19,287 bases of DNA from positions 1 through 19,287 of the forward strand of contig JAGHSG010000172.1 of assembly GCA_018066005.1 (NCBI GenBank), read 5' to 3'. This document shows positions 1 through 6,624 of this stretch, piece after piece. Below the pieces are notes generated by a model. It ran no database searches. It was given only the letters and a program-made list of their open reading frames with translations, and had not been told where the DNA came from. The DNA comes from Bacteroidales bacterium (lineage in GTDB: Bacteria > Bacteroidota > Bacteroidia > Bacteroidales > Paludibacteraceae). Within the stretch, counting starts at the first letter, position 1, and each line of letters opens with the position of its first letter. The position numbers and the translations under genes are program-made.

Positions 1-491
1 CCTACTTTTTGTGGGGAGATAGCCGTTGTCAAAGTGTCCCATAGGAACAAGTCCCCGTTCATAGTATGTACACTGAAATCTAAATTATACCATTTCTCAT
101 TCTTGGTATCTTGTGAAATGACACGCACCTTGATGGGGCGAATACTTAAATCTAAGGTGTCATATCCTGTTAATGGAATAGCTATTGAATCCCCAAAATA
201 GAACACAACGGCAGCAGGGGGGGCATAATAGGATATGGCAGGAACGATTTTGTTGATTGGTGTGCCGGATGCTACCGAGTCGTTTTTGCGCATACGGATA
301 ATTCCGGTATCGTTCAGTTCTTCCACGATAAATCTAGCGGCAGCCAAGCCGGGGAAACTGTCATTGGGAGTAAAAGCAAACGAAGTGATTCGTGCTATAT
401 TGGAAAGGGATGTTCCGGATTCCTGTTGTTGACATCCAACCAAGGCAACAAGGATAGTTGCGCCAAGGAATATTTTCAAAAAATGCTTCAT
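1..491 (-). CDS. Secreted lipoprotein, DUF6242-like N-terminal part (3' end beyond the window)
   Basis: The minus-strand frame stays open from the ATG at 491 to the window edge, giving about 163 residues with no stop. It starts with a lipoprotein signal: charged MKHFLK, a hydrophobic stretch, then a lipobox LVGC with Cys at about residue 20. The mature protein should be lipidated and sit on the outer membrane or in the periplasm. The following region has the pattern ITSFAFTPNDSFPGL, then FIVEEL, an SGTPINKIVP segment and TIxxxKVRVISQDT-like strands. This resembles Bacteroidales DUF6242 lipoproteins, which usually have a C-terminal beta-propeller or Kelch-like part; that part would lie outside the window. 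The DUF6242 assignment rests on memory of the family pattern and is moderate. No clear TAnnTTTG promoter is visible on this strand in the divergent gap at 492-579. Confidence 0.6.
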   Translation of the reverse strand, partial: MKHFLKIFLGATILVALVGCQQQESGTSLSNIARITSFAFTPNDSFPGLAAARFIVEELNDTGIIRMRKNDSVASGTPINKIVPAISYYAPPAAVVFYFGDSIAIPLTGYDTLDLSIRPIKVRVISQDTKNEKWYNLDFSVHTMNGDLFLWDTLTTAISPQKV

Positions 492-522
492 ATCTTGAAA
501 AAATATAATTTTATGTTCTTTA

Positions 523-553
523 TTTGTTTTTATATGTTTTTTTTGTACCTTTG
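523..553 (+). promoter_or_regulatory. Bacteroidetes-type promoter for the cyclo-ligase gene
   Basis: A -33 box TTTG at 523-526 and a -7 box TACCTTTG at 546-553 are separated by 19 bases, matching the sigma-ABfr consensus. The gene's ATG at 580 lies 26 bases past the -7 box, so the leader is very short. Confidence 0.85.
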
Positions 554-579
554 CAGTCAAATTTTAAAAATCAGCAATT

Positions 580-1191
580 ATGCAGTTTCTTTTTATGAGC
601 CAACTCCACGATTTGTATATCCAGTTGCCTTGGGTAGCTGCTCATCGTGGAAAGCAGGCAAGACGTGCTATTGACGAGCAGAAGCGTCGTATTTATCCGA
701 AGGAAAAGATCGAAGCGGAATCTGCTCTGGTTTGTGAACGTTTGGAGAAGTCCGTTCATTTTCAGCAAGCCAAGGTCATTATGGCATATTTCCCGGTACA
801 CAACGAAGTCGATATACTCCCGCTGATTCGTAAATATAAGAATGAAAAGACGTTCCTTTTTCCTGCCTTAACACACGGCTCCCATAAAATGAAAGCGCGT
901 GTTTTTCATCCTCATACCCCGTTCCAAAAGAACCGTTTCGGTATTCCGGAACCTGATACCGAAGAATACACAGGGACTATTGATATGATTCTTGTTCCCG
1001 GTATCAGTTTTGATAAGAAACGCTGGCGTATTGGTCGCGGTGGGGCGTATTATGATCGGTTCCTGAAGAAGTACAGACGTTCTTTTAAGGTAGGTATTTG
1101 CTACGATTTCCAACTGCATGAAGATGTTCCCCACTGGATTAAGGATGTTCGTATGGACCGTGTAGTAACACCCACCATCATCATTCGTTGA
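580..1191 (+). CDS. fau: 5-formyltetrahydrofolate cyclo-ligase
   Basis: This enzyme uses ATP to convert 5-formyl-THF to 5,10-methenyl-THF in the cytoplasm, returning a stalled folate to the one-carbon pool. The 203-residue protein has the family hallmarks: YFPVHNEVDI near residues 70-79, VPGISFD at 139-145, and the nucleotide-binding loop RIGRGGAYYDRF at 150-161. The folate and ATP core begins near residue 24 (RGKQARRAIDEQKRR). That leaves an N-terminal extension of about 23 residues (MQFLFMSQLHDLYIQLPWVA) beyond the usual family start. The promoter at 523-553 ends so close to 580 that this extended start, or the ATG at 595, is the likely one. The stop is 3 bases from the stop of the convergent gene at 1195-1956, with no terminator hairpin between them. 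Confidence 0.9.
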   Translation: MQFLFMSQLHDLYIQLPWVAAHRGKQARRAIDEQKRRIYPKEKIEAESALVCERLEKSVHFQQAKVIMAYFPVHNEVDILPLIRKYKNEKTFLFPALTHGSHKMKARVFHPHTPFQKNRFGIPEPDTEEYTGTIDMILVPGISFDKKRWRIGRGGAYYDRFLKKYRRSFKVGICYDFQLHEDVPHWIKDVRMDRVVTPTIIIR

Positions 1192-1194
1192 TAC

Positions 1195-1956
1195 TCATTC
1201 AGTCCATTTGATACTTAATTCGCTATCCAGATTCTGTTGGATGCGACGGTCCGTTTCGGGGGTTAGTTTCTCTTCTCCGTTTCTATAATAATAGATCACT
1301 CCGTAATTTTGGCATTTACGCATCCGAGAATACGGCAACTCGTTTTTATAATATCCTTCAATCTGATTCCATAAGTCCAAGATGAGCGCATCTGCTTTCT
1401 CACGCATCGGTGCCAAGTTCTCAGCCACGCGCGTGTTGCTCTGCTGATGGATTTGCTGATTGAATTGGTTTTCCTTAAAAATATCAAAGTGTACTTTCAC
1501 CTTGGTAATCGTCGGATTGCAAATGGGGAATCCTCCCATGGCGGTACGTTTTTCTTCACCGTCAATGATATTCTGACCCCATACCAATAAGTCTTCTTCA
1601 CTGCTCAAATCTGGGAGAATATTTGTCTCCGGATCCAATTTATACAACTCTTTTTGGCTACGTTTTATCTCACCGCGAATAACGGCCAAATTGAGCACTT
1701 GAATGAAATGGGAGATGTACATTCGTGCGTTTTGAACGACATGGCGGTACTGCTTGTTGGCATTAACGCGTATGGTGAAGTTCTCATGGTATTGGCGCAT
1801 GATGTTTTCAAACTGCATGAGAAAACCTTGAACTTCCGATAGCGTACGATAATTGATAACCTGCTCGGTAAAGTCGGCTTCACTGGCACGTTGAACGGCC
1901 GTTTGAAGGGCTGTCAGGCGTGCTTGGTCTGTGTTGGGTAATCTTCTGTAAGGCAT
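1195..1956 (-). CDS. Conserved hypothetical protein, last gene of the ddl unit
   Basis: This is a 253-residue soluble protein with no signal peptide and no membrane segment. The start MPYRRLPNTDQARL is, from memory, typical of a hypothetical family found in Bacteroidales. I cannot assign a function. The first 120 residues look mainly helical, with many Gln, Arg and Glu. The centre has a strand-like stretch (TITKVKVHFDIF), then another Gln-rich helix (about 160-205). The tail, YGVIYYYRNGEEKLT, is Tyr-rich and resembles a beta hairpin. The start lies 24 bases after the stop of the polyprenyl synthase gene on the same strand, so co-transcription is likely. No promoter box is visible in that gap. 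Nothing suggests horizontal transfer. Confidence 0.75.
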   Translation of the reverse strand: MPYRRLPNTDQARLTALQTAVQRASEADFTEQVINYRTLSEVQGFLMQFENIMRQYHENFTIRVNANKQYRHVVQNARMYISHFIQVLNLAVIRGEIKRSQKELYKLDPETNILPDLSSEEDLLVWGQNIIDGEEKRTAMGGFPICNPTITKVKVHFDIFKENQFNQQIHQQSNTRVAENLAPMREKADALILDLWNQIEGYYKNELPYSRMRKCQNYGVIYYYRNGEEKLTPETDRRIQQNLDSELSIKWTE

Positions 1957-1980
1957 ATATAAATTGATGGATTGATGAAT

Positions 1981-2898
1981 TTATGATTTACGGGTGACTA
2001 ATTTTTCAGCCAGTTGGCGCAATTGGTCGGTAGCCTCGTTTTGTGGCACTTGCTCCAAATAGGTCAGTGCTTGGCGGGTAAGACGTTCTATTTCTTGCAG
2101 GGCTTTTTGCGGAACGCCCAATCGGTTGTACTCGGCAATGATAGTGGTGTAGTCTTTACTCATCAAGGGTGACATATCGGTCGTTGATTGCATGGCTGTT
2201 AACCATAACCAGGTCTTCTTCCCTTCACGTATATCGCCTCCGATGGCTTTGCCAAAGGTCTTTTCATCCCCGTAACAATCCAGATAATCATCTTGTATTT
2301 GGAATGCCAATCCGATATGGATGCCGTATTCGTACAGGGCTTGCTGCTCCTGCTCCGTTGCTCCTGCCATATAGGCTCCAATCTGTAACGCTGTCGCCAA
2401 TAGCACGCTCGTCTTCAACCGAATCATCATCATATACTCGTGCAATGATATTCCGGTGTATTCGGAAATACCAAAGTCCACATCGTATTGCTGCCCTTCG
2501 CATATCTCGGTCGCCATCTTGTTGAATAGGCGCAAGACGGTCGGTAATTGGTTTTCCGCTACTTGACTTAACAATTTGTAAGCCTCAATCATCATCTGGT
2601 CACCACTGAGAATAGCCGTGTTCTCATCCCATTTCTTATGTACGCACGGACGCCCGCGACGAACTTCGGCTTTGTCCATTACATCATCGTGCAGTAACGT
2701 GAAATTATGGAACACTTCCAGAGCCAAAGCCGCAGGAAGTACATCTTTTTCCGCTCCGCCGAATATCCGGGCACCGATTAGACAGAGTGTGGGACGGATG
2801 CGTTTTCCTCCCGCCTCCAAGGTGTACCCGATAGGTTCGTATAATCCTTTGGGCTCCTTACTCCAATCTAACTTTTTTATTTCGTCTTCAATATTCAT
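1981..2898 (-). CDS. Short-chain polyprenyl diphosphate synthase (probably GGPP type)
   Basis: This is a cytoplasmic trans-isoprenyl diphosphate synthase of 305 residues that condenses isopentenyl diphosphate with allylic diphosphates using Mg2+. The first Asp-rich motif is LLHDDVMD (DDVMD at 71-75) and the second is FQIQDDYLD (DDYLD at 203-207). GGKRIRP (30-36) binds IPP, and GGDIREGKK follows at 220-228. The first Asp-rich motif lacks the two-residue insertion typical of bacterial FPP synthases. An aromatic residue (Phe66) sits five positions before it and Thr67 four before, a pattern like archaeal-type geranylgeranyl diphosphate synthases. A C20 product is therefore my inference; an FPP or longer product is not excluded. 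The gene starts 9 bases after ddl and belongs to that unit. Confidence 0.88.
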   Translation of the reverse strand: MNIEDEIKKLDWSKEPKGLYEPIGYTLEAGGKRIRPTLCLIGARIFGGAEKDVLPAALALEVFHNFTLLHDDVMDKAEVRRGRPCVHKKWDENTAILSGDQMMIEAYKLLSQVAENQLPTVLRLFNKMATEICEGQQYDVDFGISEYTGISLHEYMMMIRLKTSVLLATALQIGAYMAGATEQEQQALYEYGIHIGLAFQIQDDYLDCYGDEKTFGKAIGGDIREGKKTWLWLTAMQSTTDMSPLMSKDYTTIIAEYNRLGVPQKALQEIERLTRQALTYLEQVPQNEATDQLRQLAEKLVTRKS

Positions 2899-2907
2899 GT
2901 CAACTGC

Positions 2908-3849
2908 TTAAAACTTATTCTCGATAATATCGGTCAGCACATCTTTTATATCCAATCCTGCTGCACGTACTTGCTGCGGAATGAAACTGGTGGCGGTCAT
3001 GCCGGGGGTGGTGTTCACTTCCAACAGGTTGATGGTCCAACCGTCGGTCAGGATGTAGTCAACACGAATAATGCCCTGACAACCGATGATATCGTAGATG
3101 CGTTTGGTCGTTTCTTGTACTTTGTCCCGTACGTCATCCGGGATGCGGGCAGGGGTGATTTCCTGTACTTCCCCGTTGTATTTGGCGTTGTAGTCAAAGA
3201 ACTCATTGCCGGTAACAACCTCGGTGATGGGGAATGCCACTTCTTTGTTTTGTGTCTTATAGACGCCACAGGTTATTTCGGTACCTTTCATGAACTGCTC
3301 GCAGATGACTTCGTCACCTTCTTCAAAAGCCCGTTCTATGGCAGGAACGGCTTGCTCCTTTGTTTTAACTTTGGTGCAACCGAAACTGCTGCCGCCTACA
3401 TTGCTCTTGATAAAGCAAGGAAGACCTATCTCGTCAATAATTTCTGTCGCTTTGGCTTCCGGATTCTGAATGCGCTGCCAATCTTGCTTGCGCAGCAGAA
3501 TGGATTTGCTGATGCGGATACCAAAGTCTTGCAGATAGTGGTTGCAGGCGAACTTGTTGAAAGTCAAAGCGGCTGCCAATACATTACAGCAAGAGTAGGG
3601 AATGTGCATCATCTCCAAATAACCCTGCAATAATCCATTCTCACCGGGGGTGCCGTGGATAGTTATATAAGCAAAATCAAATTCGGTAATTTTGTTCAAT
3701 GCTTGTTTGTCAGCGCCCTTCAATTCGATAATCTCCGCTTCATAACGGTCTTTATCCAAAAAGGACATGATGCCGGCTGCGCTTCTAAGCGATACATCAT
3801 GTTCCGAGCTGTCTCCGCCGGCTACGATGGCGATTCTGCGTTTAGTCAT
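2908..3849 (-). CDS. ddl: D-alanine--D-alanine ligase
   Basis: This ATP-grasp enzyme joins two D-alanines for peptidoglycan precursor synthesis in the cytoplasm. With the start at 3849 it is 313 residues, normal for the family. Visible motifs are GGDSSEHDVS near the N-terminus, HGTPGENGLLQG, the ATP-grasp segment IKSNVGGSSFGCTKV, EQFMKGTEITCGV, and the C-terminal EVNTTPGMTATSFIP with the metal- and substrate-binding Glu and Asn. The frame stays open up to 3951, but that extension would run through the promoter at 3873-3904 and is not family-like, so MTKRRIAIVAGG at 3849 is chosen. It is the first gene of a unit with the polyprenyl synthase and a hypothetical gene. Both of the first two products feed the wall: the dipeptide here and an isoprenoid there. 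Confidence 0.95.
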   Translation of the reverse strand: MTKRRIAIVAGGDSSEHDVSLRSAAGIMSFLDKDRYEAEIIELKGADKQALNKITEFDFAYITIHGTPGENGLLQGYLEMMHIPYSCCNVLAAALTFNKFACNHYLQDFGIRISKSILLRKQDWQRIQNPEAKATEIIDEIGLPCFIKSNVGGSSFGCTKVKTKEQAVPAIERAFEEGDEVICEQFMKGTEITCGVYKTQNKEVAFPITEVVTGNEFFDYNAKYNGEVQEITPARIPDDVRDKVQETTKRIYDIIGCQGIIRVDYILTDGWTINLLEVNTTPGMTATSFIPQQVRAAGLDIKDVLTDIIENKF

Positions 3850-3860
3850 TTGTGTAAAAA

Positions 3861-3878
3861 TCTTTGCAGTTGCAAAGA
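3861..3878. repeat. 18-base perfect inverted repeat at the ddl start region
   Basis: TCTTTGCA (3861-3868) and TGCAAAGA (3871-3878) are perfect inverted copies separated by GT. The right arm overlaps the ddl -7 box, and the repeat covers the expected transcription start. It could be an operator or a 5' leader hairpin; chance duplication of the TCTTTGCA consensus is also possible. Confidence 0.5.
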
Positions 3879-3904
3879 TACAAAAAAAAAAGCATATCTG
3901 CAAA
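3873..3904 (-). promoter_or_regulatory. Promoter of the ddl unit
   Basis: On the minus strand the -33 box is TTTG (3904-3901) and the -7 box is TATCTTTG (3880-3873), with a 20-base spacer that is nearly all T. The start codon at 3849 lies 23 bases past the -7 box. The -33 box lies in the loop of the hairpin at 3892-3914. Confidence 0.85.
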
Positions 3905-3920
3905 TAAGATTTGCTTTTTT
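3882..3920. terminator. Bidirectional hairpin terminator overlapping the ddl promoter
   Basis: GCATATCT (3892-3899) pairs with AGATTTGC (3907-3914), with one mismatch and a 7-base loop. On the minus strand it is followed by ten T (3891-3882), and on the plus strand by six T (3915-3920). It would end the rpe-xseA-HhH transcript, whose last stop is at 3982. Confidence 0.6.
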
Positions 3921-3981
3921 CACGCGAAAGACCTGTTTTTATTCGTAGCACCCCTGTAGCGGTCGGAGGATGTCCTTCCTG

Positions 3982-4758
3982 TCAATAGCATAAATAGGGG
4001 GCTATTTTATCCAAAACATCGTCGGTCATACCCTCTATATCCCGAAGGTCTTCGATACCTTTAATGTGTTGATTTCTATGTAGTTCGTAGAGTTTTTGAG
4101 CTAACGGGTAGTGCAGATACGGGTGGTTCAGGAGTTGTTTTTTGGTTGCGTGGTTGATGTTGATCTTTCGGATTTCTTCTGTTCCGATAACAAAATGGTT
4201 GAGAACGGAATCAGGTACCCGATAACTGTCTTTGATAGCGTGCCCGTAAGCGTCTTTGTACATCTCATCGTCTTGCAGTTGGTGTACGGACACAAAACCG
4301 CCCAGTTGTTCCCGATAGTGTACAATCCTTCGTGCCGTGGAACTGCCGATACCGACAATCCATTTTAGTTCGGTTGTGTCTGCCGTGTTGAGATTGAGAA
4401 CGGTGTCTTTTTTTATGGGACGCAAACTTTTCCGCTCTTGCCGAATGCTGTCCCACCATAGGCTGTCTGCCTGATGAATACTATCCCAAAACTGTTCATA
4501 TACCTGATGTAAACTATCTCTTCTCACGATATGCAGGCTGTCATAATAATGTTTTTTTGCCTTGCCGATGCTGTCAAAGTGTTGTTTTTTGCTTACTTGG
4601 GCCTGCTGATGAAGGGTGGTGTCGGCTATCGGTTTGTCGTCTGCGTCCGTGGGGTGTGGCAGAAAATGCAGACCGACAAAAAAGCCGATAATGACTCCTA
4701 TCAGCACCAAAGCACCGATTATCTGATGACGGGTAAGAATGGAGAAGGAACTGCTCAT
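3982..4758 (-). CDS. Membrane-anchored helix-hairpin-helix protein (ComEA-like repeats)
   Basis: This 258-residue protein has one N-terminal membrane segment (about 12-33) and no cleavage site. A charged linker (about 55-110) carries six Asp-Ser-Ile/Leu units at roughly 62, 73, 81, 92, 98 and 103, often preceded by an aromatic residue. Two helix-hairpin-helix units follow: LNLNTADTTELKWIVGIGSS (about 121-140) with RRIVHYREQLGGF after it, and ININHATKKQLL (about 200-210) through GIEDLRDIEGM. The units match ComEA-type DNA-binding repeats, so a role in DNA binding or uptake at the cell envelope is plausible but not shown. The start overlaps the xseA stop by 4 bases (ATGA), making it the last gene of the rpe-xseA unit. 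A terminator-like hairpin follows at 3892-3914. Confidence 0.85.
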   Translation of the reverse strand: MSSSFSILTRHQIIGALVLIGVIIGFFVGLHFLPHPTDADDKPIADTTLHQQAQVSKKQHFDSIGKAKKHYYDSLHIVRRDSLHQVYEQFWDSIHQADSLWWDSIRQERKSLRPIKKDTVLNLNTADTTELKWIVGIGSSTARRIVHYREQLGGFVSVHQLQDDEMYKDAYGHAIKDSYRVPDSVLNHFVIGTEEIRKININHATKKQLLNHPYLHYPLAQKLYELHRNQHIKGIEDLRDIEGMTDDVLDKIAPYLCY

Positions 4759-5840
4759 TGGGCAATAGAAGTGACAGAGCCGTCTTGAAGATGAGTAACT
4801 AATTCTTGTCCGCGTTGCACATCTTGGGTACTGCGAATAATCTTTCCGTTCGCGGTCAGCAGACTGTATCCTTTTTGGTAAATACGTTCCGGAGATTGCA
4901 TAGCAAGGGCTTGGCGTATCAATTCAATCTTGTGCCGGCGAAGCATAATTTGGCGGTCTGCCGTCTGTTTTAAACGCATTCGCAGTTGCTCCAATCGCTC
5001 TTTTTGAAACGTAAACCGTTCAATCAGGAATGCTGCTACGGCAGTAGGTGTTTTGAGTGCAGTATGCACCACCATGTCTAAGATGCTGATGTCCCGTGTG
5101 TGACCTATACCTGTCAGGATGGGTAAGGGGAACTGCGCACAGTGGCAACATAGGTTGTAACTGTCAAAGCAACTCAAATCTACGGATGCCCCACCGCCAC
5201 GGATGATGACGACAGCATCAAACTGCTCCTGTTGCCGGTAGATGGTTTGTAATGCTTCTACAAGTGAACTCTCGGCATTATCGCCCTGCATAGTGGCGGC
5301 AAAGAGCGTTGTTTGAAAGGCAAAACCGGATTCCTTCAACTGGTGAATAAAATCTTCATATCCCGCTGCCTGCTCGGATGAGATGATGGCTAATCGGCGA
5401 ACTAAAATAGGTAAGATGAGTCCTTTCTGTAGGTCAAAAATGCCTTCCTGCTGCAATTTTAAGATGGTTTGTTGCCGTTGTTTGGCAAGGTCTCCTATGG
5501 TGTAAGACGGGTCGATATTGACGATATTGACGCTCAGCCCATATACATTGTGATAATTGACTTCTACTTCCACCAGCACTTGCATACCGACCTGTAAGGC
5601 ACTTCCGGTCTCTTCCTGAAAATAGGCGTTCAGCATAGGGTACAAGTTACTCCAGCAGGTAGCTCTAACCTTGGCGTCTATCAGTCCTGTATCGCCTTTT
5701 TCAATCAAGTCAATATACCCGTGTCCTCCGCGTGTTGAGAGTGAAGCAATCTCAGCACGCACCCAATAGGTGTTGTCCAATTCGCTGCGTAGGACGTCCC
5801 CAATCAGGTCATTTAGTTCGCTTAAACTTAGGGAGTTCAT
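4755..5840 (-). CDS. xseA: Exodeoxyribonuclease VII large subunit
   Basis: This is the catalytic large subunit of exonuclease VII, which degrades single-stranded DNA from both ends in the cytoplasm. At 361 residues it is shorter than the roughly 450 of E. coli XseA, mostly through a shorter C-terminal coiled-coil region. The N-terminal OB-fold covers about residues 5-110 (SLSELNDLIGDVL, WVRAEIASLSTRGGHGYIDL). The catalytic domain shows RRLAIISSEQAAGYEDFI (149-166), VVIIRGGGASVDL (210-222) and GIGHTRDISILD (244-255), followed by ALKTPTAVAAFL. The C-terminus has GYSLLTANGKII. It overlaps both neighbours by ATGA. No small-subunit gene (xseB) lies next to it or elsewhere in the window, so the partner must be encoded elsewhere. 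Confidence 0.93.
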   Translation of the reverse strand: MNSLSLSELNDLIGDVLRSELDNTYWVRAEIASLSTRGGHGYIDLIEKGDTGLIDAKVRATCWSNLYPMLNAYFQEETGSALQVGMQVLVEVEVNYHNVYGLSVNIVNIDPSYTIGDLAKQRQQTILKLQQEGIFDLQKGLILPILVRRLAIISSEQAAGYEDFIHQLKESGFAFQTTLFAATMQGDNAESSLVEALQTIYRQQEQFDAVVIIRGGGASVDLSCFDSYNLCCHCAQFPLPILTGIGHTRDISILDMVVHTALKTPTAVAAFLIERFTFQKERLEQLRMRLKQTADRQIMLRRHKIELIRQALAMQSPERIYQKGYSLLTANGKIIRSTQDVQRGQELVTHLQDGSVTSIAQ

Positions 5841-6484
5841 GCTTTCATTTGTTGAATGGCGCGTAAGGGGTCTTTGGTACGGAAAACAGCGTGACCGGCG
5901 ACCAAGACATCGGCTCCGGCTGCAAAAACATCTTTTGCATTATTGACGTTGATACCCCCATCTACTTCTATTAAGGTGTTCAGTCCCTGTCGGTCTATTT
6001 CTTCACGCACAAAGCGAATCTTATCCAGCGTCTCGGGTATGAATGCCTGTCCGCCGAAGCCGGCAAAAACCGACATAAGCAGCACCATATCGACCTTGTC
6101 TAAATAAGGCAACAGACGTTTGACATCTATATCCGGATTGATGGTCAGACATGTGCGAACACCTTTGTTGCGTATGAGTTGCAAGGCGGGCTCCGGGTCA
6201 TCTACGGCTTCCAGATGGAAACCGACACTCCACGCCCCGGCATCGCAGAAACGTTCTACATATTTCTCCGGATGCACAATCATCAAATGCACGTCTAACG
6301 GCTTTTGGCTGCACCTTTTCAGGGCTTCCATAACGGGGAAGCCGAAGGATATGTTGGGCACAAAAACGCCATCCATAACATCTACATGCAACCAGTCTGC
6401 CTCGGAGCGGTTAATCATTTCTACTTGCTCTCCCAATCGGGCAAAATCTGCCGACAATACCGAAGGTGCTATCATTCTATTCAT
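5837..6484 (-). CDS. rpe: Ribulose-phosphate 3-epimerase
   Basis: This enzyme interconverts D-ribulose 5-phosphate and D-xylulose 5-phosphate in the pentose phosphate pathway. The 215-residue TIM barrel starts at MNRMIAPSVLSADF. An upstream ATG at 6517 is rejected because it lies inside the promoter. The metal ligands are all present: His33 and Asp35 in LHVDVMDG, His66 in DVHLMI, and Asp175 in EVDGGIN. The GADVLVAGHAVF segment near the C-terminus holds the phosphate. One oddity is the loop after strand 6, which reads MSVFAGFGGQ where I would expect MSVNPGFGGQ. It is the first gene of a unit with xseA and the HhH protein (ATGA overlap with xseA). Its own promoter at 6507-6538 sits directly after the terminator of the response regulator gene. 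Confidence 0.95.
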   Translation of the reverse strand: MNRMIAPSVLSADFARLGEQVEMINRSEADWLHVDVMDGVFVPNISFGFPVMEALKRCSQKPLDVHLMIVHPEKYVERFCDAGAWSVGFHLEAVDDPEPALQLIRNKGVRTCLTINPDIDVKRLLPYLDKVDMVLLMSVFAGFGGQAFIPETLDKIRFVREEIDRQGLNTLIEVDGGINVNNAKDVFAAGADVLVAGHAVFRTKDPLRAIQQMKA

Positions 6485-6506
6485 AGGGATATGATTTAAT
6501 TGTGTG

Positions 6507-6538
6507 CAAAGGTACAACTTTTTTTTGATATATGCAAA
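6507..6538 (-). promoter_or_regulatory. Promoter of the rpe-xseA-HhH unit
   Basis: On the minus strand TTTG (6538-6535) and TACCTTTG (6514-6507) are 20 bases apart. The chosen rpe start at 6484 lies 22 bases past the -7 box. This placement rules out the longer open frame that begins at 6517. Confidence 0.85.
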
Positions 6539-6539
6539 T

Positions 6540-6577
6540 AAAAAAAATCAGGAGTGCGTTTCGCAACGAACTCCTGA
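6540..6577 (-). terminator. Intrinsic terminator of the response regulator gene
   Basis: TCAGGAGT (6548-6555) pairs perfectly with ACTCCTGA (6570-6577). Inside, CGTT pairs with AACG around a TCGC loop, with one G/A mismatch between the two stems. On the minus strand the hairpin is followed by eight T (6547-6540). It lies 47 bases after the regulator's stop codon. Confidence 0.85.
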
Positions 6578-6624
6578 ACATGAAAAACACTATTTATTAA
6601 TAACACAATTGAAAAAAACGATGA

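Noticed and set aside
2971..3633. Plus-strand open frame of 220 codons opposite ddl
   Set aside because: It is a shadow of ddl with Gly/Val/Phe-rich composition and no promoter or recognisable domain.
3850..3951. Longer start for ddl at 3951
   Set aside because: The extra 34 residues would be encoded across the promoter and terminator hairpin and do not match the family N-terminus.
6485..6517. Longer start for rpe at 6517
   Set aside because: The region contains the -7 box of the promoter, and MNRMIAPSVLSADF is the usual family start.
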